From assembly GCA_030263385.1 (NCBI GenBank), contig SZOX01000005.1, positions 62,001-126,000 of the forward strand: DNA of 64,000 nt, read 5' to 3'. Source of the stretch: Zeimonas sp003577305. GTDB taxonomy: Bacteria; Pseudomonadota; Gammaproteobacteria; Burkholderiales; Burkholderiaceae_E. How positions within the stretch are numbered: the stretch's first letter is position 1; every line of letters begins with the position of its first letter. This document shows positions 26,484 to 35,033 of the stretch, piece after piece. A model generated the notes under the pieces. It was not told where the DNA came from, made no database searches, and saw only the letters and a list, made by a program, of their open reading frames with translations. The translations under genes and the position numbers were made by a program.

Positions 26484-27662
26484 TCAGTCTTCGAACGGCA
26501 GGCCGACGTAGTTCTCGGCCAGCGAAGTGGAGGCGGCTTCCGAGCCGACCAGGTAGGCCAGTTCGGTCTCCTGGATCTTCTGGCCGAACTCGCCGGTGTC
26601 GGGGAAGCGGTGCAGCATCGAGGTCATCCACCAGGAGAAGCGCACCGCCTTCCAGACGCGCCGCAGGCACTTGCCGGAATAGGCGTCGATCTCCTTCATC
26701 GAGCCGCTGCGATAGTGGTCGATCAGCGCGCGTGAAAGGTAGCGCACGTCGCTCGCGGCGAGGTTCAGCCCCTTGGCGCCGGTGGGCGGCACGATGTGCG
26801 CGGCGTCACCCGCCAGCAGCAGGCGGCCGAAGCGCATCGGCTCGGCGACGTAGCTGCGCAGCGGCGCGATGCTCTTCTCGATCGACGGCCCGGTGACGAT
26901 CGTCGCGGCGGCCTGCGTGTCGAGGCGGCGCTTCAGCTCTTCCCAGAAGCGCTCGTCGGGCCAGTTTTCGATCCTCTCGTCGAGCGGCACCTGGACGTAG
27001 TAACGGCTGCGGGTGCGCGAGCGCATGCTGCACAGCGCGAAGCCGCGCGGGTGGTTCACGTAGATCAGTTCGTGCGAGACGGGCGGCACGTCGGCGAGGA
27101 TGCCCAGCCAGCCGAACGGATAGACACGCTCGTAGTGCTTCACCGCGTTCGCCGGCAGGCTCTCGCGGCACACGCCGTGAAAGCCGTCGCAGCCGGCGAT
27201 GAAGTCGCAGGCGATCTCGTGGTCCACGCCGTTCTTGCGGTAGCGCACGAGCGGCGAGTCGGTGTCGAAGCCGTGGATGCTCACGTCCTCGGCTTCGTAG
27301 ACGGTGGTGGCGCCGGCGGCCGCGCGCGCGTCCATCAGGTCGCGCGTGACCTCGGTCTGGCCGTAGACGGTGACGTGCTTGCCGCCGGTGAGCCCGGCCA
27401 TGTCGATGCGGTGGCGCTCACCGTCGAAGCACAGTTCGAGGCCGCCGTGCACCAGCCCCTCGGCGTGCAGCCGCTGGCCCACGCCGGCCTCGTCGAGCAG
27501 GTCGACCGCTCCCTGTTCGAGCACGCCGGCGCGGATGCGGCCGAGCACGTAGTCGCCGCTCTTGCGCTCCAGGATGATCGCGTCGATGCCGGCGCGATGC
27601 AGCAACTGGCCCAGCAGCAGGCCCGACGGCCCGGCACCGATGATCGCGACCTGCACCCGCAT
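26484..27662 (-). CDS. pobA: 4-Hydroxybenzoate 3-monooxygenase
   Basis: This 392-residue FAD enzyme converts 4-hydroxybenzoate to protocatechuate with NADPH and O2. Seen: the dinucleotide motif GAGPSGLLLGQLL at residues 8-20, the RIRAGVLEQG substrate-region signature, and the second FAD motif GDAAHIVPPTGAKGLNLA. Length and overall sequence fit PobA. The start at 27662 follows a GGAGGAA site. No protocatechuate ring-cleavage genes lie in the window, and no PobR-type regulator is adjacent. It is convergent with the Usp gene, whose stop is only 7 nt away. Confidence 0.95.
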   Translation of the reverse strand: MRVQVAIIGAGPSGLLLGQLLHRAGIDAIILERKSGDYVLGRIRAGVLEQGAVDLLDEAGVGQRLHAEGLVHGGLELCFDGERHRIDMAGLTGGKHVTVYGQTEVTRDLMDARAAAGATTVYEAEDVSIHGFDTDSPLVRYRKNGVDHEIACDFIAGCDGFHGVCRESLPANAVKHYERVYPFGWLGILADVPPVSHELIYVNHPRGFALCSMRSRTRSRYYVQVPLDERIENWPDERFWEELKRRLDTQAAATIVTGPSIEKSIAPLRSYVAEPMRFGRLLLAGDAAHIVPPTGAKGLNLAASDVRYLSRALIDHYRSGSMKEIDAYSGKCLRRVWKAVRFSWWMTSMLHRFPDTGEFGQKIQETELAYLVGSEAASTSLAENYVGLPFED

Positions 27663-27754
27663 GGCGTTCCTCCGTCGGTTCGATGGTCGCAAGTGTAAGT
27701 CGTGCGGTCGGCGATAATGGCGAATCGGCCGCAATGACCCTTTCCCGGAGTCCG

Positions 27755-28432
27755 ATGCCGCTCGTCTACCTGGTCCGCCATGCGCAGGCTTCGTTCGGAG
27801 CGCAGCACTACGATCGCCTGTCCGAACTGGGGCGCCAGCAGGCGCGCTGGCTCGGCGGCTATTTCGCCGAGCGCGGGCTGCGATTCGCGCGCGTGATGGC
27901 GGGAACGCTCGCCCGCCAGCAGGACACGGCGCGCGAGGTGCTGGCGGCGATGGGCGCCGATGCCAGCGGAGTGCTCACCCACGCGGGGCTCGACGAGTAC
28001 CACGGGGAAGCGCTCTACGCGGCATGGTCGGGGGGCGCCGATCCGCGCGAGCACCAGCGCGCCGACCACCGCGACTATTGGCGCACGTTCAGGACGGCGA
28101 TGCAGGCGTGGTCGGAAGACCGCCTCGCCGGCGTGCCCGAGAGCTGGCAGGCGTTCGGCGAGCGGGTGCGCGCCGGTCTCGACGAGGCGGTGCGCGACAC
28201 CTCCCGCGACGACCTGGTGCTGGTGGTGAGTTCGGGAGGCGCGATCGGGCGCGCGCTCGCCGACATTGCCGGTGCGCCCGCGCGCACCGCGATCGAGCTG
28301 AACCTTCAGTGCCGCAACAGCGGCTTCTGCGAACTGATCGCGGGCTCGGGCGGCACGCTGCGGTTGCTCAGCTTCAACAACGTGCCGCACCTGGAGTCGC
28401 CGGCGCGCCGCCAGGCGATCACTTTCGCCTGA
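27755..28432 (+). CDS. Histidine phosphatase-family protein
   Basis: The 225-residue protein starts with the phosphohistidine motif VYLVRHAQASFG (RHA), and has the second histidine region LVVSSGGAIGRAL, where the usual GH is replaced by SG. That change may weaken or alter catalysis. The middle part (LDEYHGEALYAAW) carries the expected acid. It is a phosphoglycerate mutase-like phosphatase of unknown substrate. ATG at 27755 has CGGAG 5 nt upstream; a slightly longer start (27731) is possible. It is divergent from pobA. Confidence 0.85.
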   Translation: MPLVYLVRHAQASFGAQHYDRLSELGRQQARWLGGYFAERGLRFARVMAGTLARQQDTAREVLAAMGADASGVLTHAGLDEYHGEALYAAWSGGADPREHQRADHRDYWRTFRTAMQAWSEDRLAGVPESWQAFGERVRAGLDEAVRDTSRDDLVLVVSSGGAIGRALADIAGAPARTAIELNLQCRNSGFCELIAGSGGTLRLLSFNNVPHLESPARRQAITFA

Positions 28433-28460
28433 TCGGCGGCGCGCGTGTGCCCAGTCGGCC

Positions 28461-28712
28461 TCAGTCGGCCTTCGCCGGAGCTTCCCGCATGCACTTCTTG
28501 ACGAAGCTGGTCTTCGCCGCGCCGCGCAGCTTCTTCTCGGCAGCTGCGGCTTCGCACGCGGGCGCGGCGTCTTTCTCGCACTTCTTGATGAAACTCGTGC
28601 GCGCAGCACCATGCAGCTTCTTCTCGTCGGCACGATCGGTGCAGGTGGGGCCGGCGGCGAACGCCGCGGTGACGAACAGCGACAGGCAGGCAGCAGCAAC
28701 GAACCTGGACAT
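28461..28712 (-). CDS. PsiF-repeat periplasmic protein
   Basis: The 83-residue protein has a signal peptide (cleavage after AFA, about residue 19) and two PsiF-type repeats, each with EKKLHGAARTSFIKKCEKD-like sequence. The second is EKKLRGAAKTSFVKKCMRE. Each repeat contributes a conserved cysteine. PsiF was first seen as a phosphate-starvation-inducible protein in E. coli; its function is unknown. ATG at 28712 follows GGGAG. It is divergent from the cytochrome gene, sharing a roughly 90-bp promoter region. Confidence 0.9.
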   Translation of the reverse strand: MSRFVAAACLSLFVTAAFAAGPTCTDRADEKKLHGAARTSFIKKCEKDAAPACEAAAAEKKLRGAAKTSFVKKCMREAPAKAD

Positions 28713-28802
28713 GATGTCTCCCGTGGCGTGCGCGCGTCGCGGTCGCGATGCGCGCGAAAGACTATACCGTGGCGTGTTGCGCCGCGCGGCGGCCGCGATC
28801 GG

Positions 28803-30770
28803 ATGTGGCGCCAGGACGACAGGGCAGCCGGCGTGCGCAGGCTGCTGAGGCTCGGCGTCGCGGCAGCGGCGTTGACGGTCTGGGCGCACACGGTGCAGGG
28901 ACAGACGCCGGCGCCCTCGCGGGTGCGGCAGGCGGACACGGTCGATGCCAGGGCACCGTTCGAGGACAGCATCGCGCAGCGCATGCTCGCCTGTTCGGCC
29001 TGTCACGGCGCCCAGGGCCGGGCGACGCGCGAGGGCTACTTCCCGCGCATCGCCGGCAAGCCCGCCGGCTACCTGTTCGAGCAACTGCGCAGCTTCCGCG
29101 ACGGGCGGCGCGCATATCCGGCCATGGCCGGCCTGCTCGCCAACCTGGGCGACGACTACCTGCGCGAGATCGCCGACCACTTCGCCGGGCTCGACCTGCC
29201 GCATCCGGCGCCGCAGGCGCCGCGCCTGCCGCAGTCGATGCTGGCGCGCGGGCGGGCGCTCGTGCTCGAGGGCGACGCTGCGCGCGAACTGCCGGCCTGC
29301 GCCGAATGCCACGGACGTGCGCTCACCGGTGCGGCGCCCGCGATTCCGGGCCTGCTGGGCCTGTCGAGCGACTATCTCAACGCGCAGCTCGGTGCCTGGC
29401 GCGACGGCCTGCGCCACGCCGCCGAGCCCGACTGCATGGCGCAGGTCGCGCGCCGCCTGCGGCCCGAAGACGTCGCTGCGATCACCGGCTGGCTCGCGGC
29501 ACAGCCGGTGCCGTCGGGTCCGGTGCCGCAGGCCAGAGCCGGGGTGCGGCTGCCGATGCGCTGCGGCAGCGTCGGCGCCAACGCGCTTTCGGCCGCAGCG
29601 CTGCCGACGGGCGATCCCCAGGTCAGCCGTGGCGCTTACCTGGCGCGCGCCGGCAATTGCGCTGGCTGCCACACCGAGCGCGGCGCGGCGCCATACGCGG
29701 GCGGACGCGGCGTGGACACGCCGTTCGGCACCGTCTACGCGTCGAATCTCACGCCCGACGACGAGACCGGCCTCGGGCGCTGGAGCGCCGACGATTTCTG
29801 GCGCGCGATGCACGACGGGCGCTCGAAGGACGGGCGGGCGCTGTACCCCGCGTTTCCGTATCCGCAGTTCACCCGCGTGACGCGCGAGGATTCCGACGCG
29901 CTGTTCGCGTTCCTGCGCAGTCTGCCAGCGGTGCGTCGCGCCGTTCGTCCGCACGCGCTGCGTTTTCCCTATGACCGCCAGATCGTGCTCGAAGCCTGGC
30001 GCTGGCTGTTCTTTCGCCCGGCGCCGTTCGTCGCCGATCCGGCGCGTGGCGCCGAGTGGAACCGTGGCGCCTACCTGGTGAACGGGCTCGCGCACTGCGC
30101 GGCCTGCCACGGCGCGCGCAACGCTTTCGGTGCCGCGCGCGATTCCGCCCGCTTCGACGGCGAACGGATGCCGCAGCAGGGCTGGTATGCGCCGTCGCTG
30201 CACGATGCGCGCCAGGCCAGCGTCGCCGACTGGCCGCTCGGGGAGATCGTCGACCTGCTGCGCACCGGCGCGACCGGGCGCGCCGGTGTCGCCGGGCCGA
30301 TGGCCGAGGTCGTCGCGCACGGCACGCAGCACCTGAACGAAGCCGATCTGCGCGCGATCGCGGTGTTCCTGAAGGCGCTGCCGGCCGATTCGCCGGGCCG
30401 ACCGCCGGCCGGGGCGACCGAGCGCGACGCCGCGTGGCTGGCGCGCGGCGCGCGCGGCTACGACACGCATTGCGCGCAGTGCCACGGCGACGAAGGCGAG
30501 GGAGTGCCGCGTGCTTACCCGGCGCTCGCCGGAAACCGCGCGGTGACGATGGATCCGCCGGTGAACCTGGTGCGAATCGTCGCGCACGGCGGCTTTGCGC
30601 CGGCCACCGCCGCGAATCCGCGTCCGTTCGGCATGCCGCCGTTCACGCAGGTGCTCGACGATGCCGATCTCGCCGCGATCCTGTCGTTCGTGCGCAATGC
30701 CTGGGGCAATCGCGGCTCGATCGTGTCGGCGCCCGATGCGAGCCGGCATCGCGGCAGCGCGGGCCAGTGA
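28803..30770 (+). CDS. Five-haem cytochrome c: c4-like diheme part fused to a triheme dehydrogenase-type part
   Basis: The 655-residue protein has a signal peptide (hydrophobic run at about 18-30) and five CxxCH haem sites: CSACH (64-68), CAECH, CAGCH, CAACH and CAQCH. The first two lie in a region resembling diheme cytochrome c4 (about 55-245). The last three follow the pattern of the triheme cytochrome subunit of alcohol/gluconate dehydrogenases (from SRGAYLARAGNCAGCH, then NLTPDDETGLGRWS). It is therefore a periplasmic electron-transfer chain in one polypeptide. No dehydrogenase large subunit is adjacent. The start codon is the first in-frame ATG before the signal peptide; its ribosome site is weak. 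Confidence 0.88.
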   Translation: MWRQDDRAAGVRRLLRLGVAAAALTVWAHTVQGQTPAPSRVRQADTVDARAPFEDSIAQRMLACSACHGAQGRATREGYFPRIAGKPAGYLFEQLRSFRDGRRAYPAMAGLLANLGDDYLREIADHFAGLDLPHPAPQAPRLPQSMLARGRALVLEGDAARELPACAECHGRALTGAAPAIPGLLGLSSDYLNAQLGAWRDGLRHAAEPDCMAQVARRLRPEDVAAITGWLAAQPVPSGPVPQARAGVRLPMRCGSVGANALSAAALPTGDPQVSRGAYLARAGNCAGCHTERGAAPYAGGRGVDTPFGTVYASNLTPDDETGLGRWSADDFWRAMHDGRSKDGRALYPAFPYPQFTRVTREDSDALFAFLRSLPAVRRAVRPHALRFPYDRQIVLEAWRWLFFRPAPFVADPARGAEWNRGAYLVNGLAHCAACHGARNAFGAARDSARFDGERMPQQGWYAPSLHDARQASVADWPLGEIVDLLRTGATGRAGVAGPMAEVVAHGTQHLNEADLRAIAVFLKALPADSPGRPPAGATERDAAWLARGARGYDTHCAQCHGDEGEGVPRAYPALAGNRAVTMDPPVNLVRIVAHGGFAPATAANPRPFGMPPFTQVLDDADLAAILSFVRNAWGNRGSIVSAPDASRHRGSAGQ

Positions 30771-30772
30771 GC

Positions 30773-30786
30773 TTGACCCGGATCAG
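30773..30786. promoter_or_regulatory. FNR/DNR-like box upstream of the phosphoribosyltransferase pair
   Basis: TTGA (30773-30776), six bases, TCAG (30783-30786): one mismatch from the FNR-family consensus TTGA-N6-TCAA. The centre is about 112 nt before the TTG start. A poor -10-like CAGACT at 30808-30813 would place the start of transcription about 41 nt after the centre. The role is inferred from sequence only. Confidence 0.45.
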
Positions 30787-30891
30787 CCGCATCGCGGCGC
30801 GACGCGCCAGACTACGAGGGCAGGCCACGAGGCCGGGAGGGCCGTGGATGCCCGGCGACACGACAGGAGCGATCGATTGGAGGAACAGGTC

Positions 30892-31437
30892 TTGTACCGC
30901 GCCGACGAACTCGACGAGGTGGTCGCGCGCATGGCGCGCGAAGTGCAGGCGCTGGTGCCCGATCCGGCGCGGCTGACCGTGGTCGGCATCCTGCGGCGCG
31001 GCGCGCCGCTGGCCGATCGTCTGTGCGCGCATCTGCACGAGGCATCGCGCGGTGCACGCATCGCGCGGCTCGACCTCGACATCAAGCGCTACGGCGACGA
31101 CCTCACGCTGCTGCATCCCGAGACGCGGCTGCGCGAGAGCGCCGGGCAGGCGCCCGATCTGGCCGGCCGCACCGTGCTGCTGGTCGACGACGTGCTCTAC
31201 GAGGGACACTCGCTGCTGCGCGCGCTGCGCTGGCTCGCCGAGCGCGGAGCCGCCGAGATCCGCACCGCGGTGCTGGTCGACCGGCGCTGCGCGCGGCTTC
31301 CGCTGAAGGCCGACGTGGCCGGCGTGATCCTCGAAGTCGCGCCGCTGCAGATCGTCGACGTGCACGTGCCGCCGTACGAGCCGCAATTCGGCATTCACAT
31401 CAAGCGCCGGGAGAGAGAGCATGTTCAGGAATCGTGA
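30892..31437 (+). CDS. PyrR-like phosphoribosyltransferase-family protein
   Basis: The 181-residue protein has the type I PRTase fold signals: an N-terminal GILRRGAPLADRL strand-loop and the PRPP-binding loop TVLLVDDVLYEGHSL, plus a PyrR-like C-terminus (VPPYEPQFGIHIKRRE). PyrR itself regulates pyrimidine genes and can have uracil phosphoribosyltransferase activity, but no pyrimidine gene is nearby. The TTG at 30892 is chosen because GGAGGA lies 8 nt upstream; another TTG at 30877 is possible. The gene overlaps the next PRTase gene by 17 nt. Pairs of such genes occur in low-oxygen-induced gene sets of beta-proteobacteria, which fits the upstream FNR-like box. Confidence 0.82.
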   Translation: MYRADELDEVVARMAREVQALVPDPARLTVVGILRRGAPLADRLCAHLHEASRGARIARLDLDIKRYGDDLTLLHPETRLRESAGQAPDLAGRTVLLVDDVLYEGHSLLRALRWLAERGAAEIRTAVLVDRRCARLPLKADVAGVILEVAPLQIVDVHVPPYEPQFGIHIKRREREHVQES

Positions 31438-32086
31438 AGACGCTGCGCACCAGCTCGCCGCAGCGCTCGACGCATGGCGTGGCCGGAATCCGCTGGTGCT
31501 GGCGATCCCGCGCGGCGCGCTGCCGATGGGCAGGGTGCTCGCCGAAGCGCTCGGGGGCGAGCTCGACGTGGTGCTGGTTCGCAAGATCGGCGCGCGCTGG
31601 CAGCCCGAGTTCGCGCTGGCGGCGATCGACGAGAACGGCGAAATGCACTGGACACCCGGAATCGATCCGCAGTCGGCCGATCCGCAATGGCTGGAGCACG
31701 AGAGGCATTCGCAGCTCGAACTCCTGCGCGGCCGGCGCGAACGGTATCGCGCCGGCCGGCCGGCGATCGATCCGGCCGGGCGCGTGGTCATCGTCCTCGA
31801 CGACGGACTTGCGACCGGCTCGACGATGGTTGCCGCGCTGCACGCCACGCGCGCGCGCAAGCCCGAGCGGCTGATCTGCGCCGTGCCGGTGGCGGCGCCC
31901 TCGGCGCTCGAGCGCGTGCGGCCCCATGCGGACGAAGTGGTCTGCCTGTCGGCGCCGCCGTCCTTTCACGCGGTCTCGCAGTTCTATCGCGAGTTTCCGC
32001 AGGTGGAGGACGACGAGGCGGTGCGCATTCTTGCGCAGGCCCGCGCCGGCGCGGGTCCCGACGCGCCTGCCGCCGGGCGCGGCTGA
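31421..32086 (+). CDS. Phosphoribosyltransferase-domain protein
   Basis: The 221-residue protein has the N-terminal LVLAIPRGALPMGRVLAEALG and the PRPP loop VVIVLDDGLATGSTM. It fits the group of stand-alone PRTases whose natural base is unknown, often annotated only as phosphoribosyltransferase. The first codon lies inside the end of the PyrR-like gene (17-nt overlap), and AGAGAGAG precedes it. Shared transcription and coupling point to a joint function. Confidence 0.88.
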   Translation: MFRNREDAAHQLAAALDAWRGRNPLVLAIPRGALPMGRVLAEALGGELDVVLVRKIGARWQPEFALAAIDENGEMHWTPGIDPQSADPQWLEHERHSQLELLRGRRERYRAGRPAIDPAGRVVIVLDDGLATGSTMVAALHATRARKPERLICAVPVAAPSALERVRPHADEVVCLSAPPSFHAVSQFYREFPQVEDDEAVRILAQARAGAGPDAPAAGRG

Positions 32087-32101
32087 TCGTCTTGCCGCTG
32101 T

Positions 32102-33388
32102 CTATCCGCCCGACGTCGGGCCGGGGTTCGGGGATGCCGGCGCGATCCACTCTTCGCAGCCGCTGCCGCCGTCGGTGCGCGCGCGCGCGAGCACCGGCGC
32201 CATCTGCGTGAAGTACAGGCCGAACGCCGCGACCCAGGCCACCCCCGCCACCTGCAGCAGCGCGCCTGCCGGCAGGCCGGGCAGACCGGCGCCGGCTCGC
32301 GCCAGCGCCGCGACGACCACCAGTGCCGCACCCGTCGGCACCCAGGCGCGTCGGTCGAGTGGATGCCCCCCGTGGATGCGCCCGGCGATGCTCAGCACCG
32401 CGTAGATCGACAGCCCCATCGCGCCCGCGGCGAGCAGGTGGCGTCCGGCACTCGTGCCGAACGCGCCGGTCATCAGTGCGGTGCCGATGGCGGCATAGCC
32501 GAGCGCCATCAGCCAGTAGACCGCGTACAGCATCGAGGTCAGCCGCGTGAGCAACGCGCGGCCCACGTGCCAGTCGTTGAGCAGGTTCAGCACCGCGGCC
32601 GCGGCGGCGAGCGCGGTCCAGGCGGCCACCGGAGACTGCGGGGCGACGAACTCCACCGTCGTGTGCAGCGCGATCGCGAAGATCGCGAAGTTGCGCCGCG
32701 GCGGCCGGGCGCGGTATTCGGGCGCATCGGGGTCGGACAGCGCGCGCCGTTCGTCGAGCGCATCGTTGACGATGCGCATCGACACGCGGCTCATCGCGAC
32801 GACGATCAGCACCATCATCGCGCCGATTCCCGCGTAGGCCCAGCGCAGCGGATCGACGCCGCGCAGCACGTCCAGATGGTAGCCGGCGGCGATCGCGGCG
32901 ATCGCGAGCAGGCCCCAGAAAAAACCGGTGTGGCGGCGCTCCGGATCGGCCATCAGGCGGCTCCCGACCAGCGCAGGCAGCGACGCGGCGAACGCGGTTT
33001 CGAGTACGGCGGCCGGCCATGGGCCGAGCAGGCCCGATGCCCAGAACGCTGCACGGGCAGCGAGCCAGCCGGCAGCGATCGCGATCGCCACCCGCGGCCC
33101 GAAGGCCGGCGTGCCGGTGAATTCCGGCACCGAGGTCGCCACGAAGCCCGCAACCGCGGCCAGCCCGAAGCCGAACACCATCTCGTGCGCGTGCCAGGCG
33201 ATCGGGCCACCGGGGACCGCGGGCACCACGAACCCGAACGCGAGGAAGGCCGACCAGAGCGCGAGTCCGATCGACGCAAAGCCGGCCGTGGCGAGGAACA
33301 TCGGCCGCAAGGTACAGCTGAACAGCGGATGCGCGGCCAGGCGCCCGAGGATGCCTTCGCTCGCGCGCATGCGGGCCTCGCTCAGCAT
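32102..33388 (-). CDS. nnrS: NnrS family haem/copper membrane protein
   Basis: The 428-residue membrane protein has about 12 helices and the NnrS signatures: an N-terminal LFSCTLRPMFLATAGFA, then WHAHEMVFGFGLAAVAGF, with conserved histidines, and later HTTVEF and NDWHVGRAL. NnrS proteins protect against nitrosative stress and are usually controlled by nitric-oxide-sensing FNR-family regulators. The gene is the last of a leftward operon (TonB receptor, binding protein, permease, ATPase) and overlaps the ATPase stop by 7 nt. The C-terminus ends in a short Pro/Gly-rich tail. Confidence 0.92.
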   Translation of the reverse strand: MLSEARMRASEGILGRLAAHPLFSCTLRPMFLATAGFASIGLALWSAFLAFGFVVPAVPGGPIAWHAHEMVFGFGLAAVAGFVATSVPEFTGTPAFGPRVAIAIAAGWLAARAAFWASGLLGPWPAAVLETAFAASLPALVGSRLMADPERRHTGFFWGLLAIAAIAAGYHLDVLRGVDPLRWAYAGIGAMMVLIVVAMSRVSMRIVNDALDERRALSDPDAPEYRARPPRRNFAIFAIALHTTVEFVAPQSPVAAWTALAAAAAVLNLLNDWHVGRALLTRLTSMLYAVYWLMALGYAAIGTALMTGAFGTSAGRHLLAAGAMGLSIYAVLSIAGRIHGGHPLDRRAWVPTGAALVVVAALARAGAGLPGLPAGALLQVAGVAWVAAFGLYFTQMAPVLARARTDGGSGCEEWIAPASPNPGPTSGG

Positions 33389-34227
33389 CGGCCCGCGGTG
33401 CGTCCGAGGGGGACGATCGCAGCCATCGGCCGGGCCGGCACGAGTTCGGCCAGCTCTTCGATGCCGGGCCCGGGCGCGTCGGCCGAGCGCGCGGGCAGGC
33501 CGAAACTCGCGCGCACCACCGCCTGCTGCATCAGTCGCGCGGTGTTGCGGTGGATCCAGGCTTCGTCGCGCCGCCCGGGCGCGAGAGCGAGCGTGAAGCG
33601 CCCCACGACGCGGCCCGGGCGCGGCGCCATCACCAGGATCTCGTCGGAGAGCCGCACCGCTTCCATCAGGTCGTGCGTGATCATCAGCACGCCCATGCGG
33701 CGCGCCGCCAGGTGCGCCAGCAACAGCCGGTAGAGCTCCTCGCGCAGCCCGACGTCGAGCGCGGAGAACGGTTCGTCGAGCAGCAGCAGCTGCGGTTCGA
33801 GCACCAGCGCGCGCGCGAGCGACACGCGGCTCTGCATGCCGCCCGAGAGCTGGTGCGGGAAGCGGTCGAGATCGACCGCCGACAGCCCGAGGCGCAGGGC
33901 GAGCTCGTGCGCGCGGCGCTCGCGCTCGGCGCGCGCCATGCCCACCGCGGCAAGGCCCAGCGCGATGTTGTCGAGCGCCGTCTTCCACGGCAGCAGGCGC
34001 GGCTGCTGGAACATGAAGGCCTGGCTGGAGAAGCCGTTGTCGATCGAGCCTTCGCGCACGTGCAGCAGGCCGGCGCACAGGTGCAGCAACGTGGTCTTGC
34101 CGCAGCCGGAGGGGCCCACCAGCGCCACGATCTGCCCGGCCTCGAGGTCGAGGTCGACGCCGTCGAGCACTTCGTGGCGCGCGAACGCGTGGTGCAGTTT
34201 CCTCACCCGCAGGGCCGGTGCGCTCAC
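33382..34227 (-). CDS. ABC transporter ATPase (nitrate/sulfonate/thiamine-precursor class)
   Basis: The 281-residue protein contains Walker A GPSGCGKTT, signature LSGGM, Walker B LLLLDEP and the switch histidine in MITHD. The class fits SsuB/TauB/ThiZ-type importers. The GTG at 34227 is chosen because it overlaps the permease stop (GTGA) and the protein then starts VSAPALRVRKLHHAF; no upstream in-frame ATG makes sense. The C-terminal 40 residues beyond the ATPase fold are unassigned. Partner of the permease and binding protein upstream. Confidence 0.93.
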   Translation of the reverse strand: MSAPALRVRKLHHAFARHEVLDGVDLDLEAGQIVALVGPSGCGKTTLLHLCAGLLHVREGSIDNGFSSQAFMFQQPRLLPWKTALDNIALGLAAVGMARAERERRAHELALRLGLSAVDLDRFPHQLSGGMQSRVSLARALVLEPQLLLLDEPFSALDVGLREELYRLLLAHLAARRMGVLMITHDLMEAVRLSDEILVMAPRPGRVVGRFTLALAPGRRDEAWIHRNTARLMQQAVVRASFGLPARSADAPGPGIEELAELVPARPMAAIVPLGRTAGRC

Positions 34228-35033
34228 TGGTCGACCTCCGAAGCGGCGTGGGGCTCGCGCCAGCGCTCGACTTCGCGCTTGACCGGTTCGAGCAGCAGGT
34301 ACTCGACTGCCAGCAGCAGCCCGACCACCGCCGAGATCCAGGCCATCGTGGCCGCGGTGTCGAGCTGCGAGCGCGACACCGCGAGCGCGGCGCCCACGCC
34401 ATCCTGCGTGGACAGCAGCTCGGCCATCACCACCACTTTCCACGACATGCCGAGCGCGGCGATCCAGGCGGGGAACAGGTAGGAGACCACGTGCGGCAGG
34501 TAGACGTCGAAGAACATCATGCGTCGTGGAAGCCGGAACGACTCCGCCATCGTCCTGAGCTGGTTGTCGAGCGTGCGCGTTCCCTGCAGCGCGCCGACGA
34601 ACACGATCGGGAAGCTGGCGACGAACACGGTGAACACCGGTGTGCCGTCACTCGCGCCGAACCACAGCATCGCCAGCACCAGCCATGCGATCGGCGGGGT
34701 GCCCATCAGCACGGTGACCACCGGCCGCGACATCGCCGAAGCGGTCATCGACACGCCTGCGGCCAGCCCGAGCACGCTGCCTGCGATCACCGACAGTGCG
34801 AAGCCCGCCAGCGCGCGGCGCGCGGTGGCTTCGAGCTCCGGCCAGGCTGCGCCGCTCGTGACCAGTGCATGCAGCGTCTGGAACGCCGAGCGCGGATCGG
34901 GCAGCACCAGTGGCCCGTAGATCGCCGCGATCGCCTCCCAGACGGCCACCAGCATCAGCAGGCTGGCGACCGCGCCCCAGCCACTCCAGAGGTAGGCCGG
35001 CAGTCCGGCGATCCAGGTGCCCAGCAGCTTCAT
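34224..35033 (-). CDS. ABC transporter permease (BPD transport family)
   Basis: The 269-residue protein has six predicted helices and the cytoplasmic coupling segment (MAESFRLPRRMMFFDVYLPHVVSYLFPAWIAALGMSW) of SsuC/TauC-like permeases. ATG at 35033 lies inside the 3' end of the binding protein gene (ATGA overlap), and its stop overlaps the ATPase start. All three belong to one operon. The imported substrate is not shown by sequence. Confidence 0.93.
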   Translation of the reverse strand: MKLLGTWIAGLPAYLWSGWGAVASLLMLVAVWEAIAAIYGPLVLPDPRSAFQTLHALVTSGAAWPELEATARRALAGFALSVIAGSVLGLAAGVSMTASAMSRPVVTVLMGTPPIAWLVLAMLWFGASDGTPVFTVFVASFPIVFVGALQGTRTLDNQLRTMAESFRLPRRMMFFDVYLPHVVSYLFPAWIAALGMSWKVVVMAELLSTQDGVGAALAVSRSQLDTAATMAWISAVVGLLLAVEYLLLEPVKREVERWREPHAASEVDQ

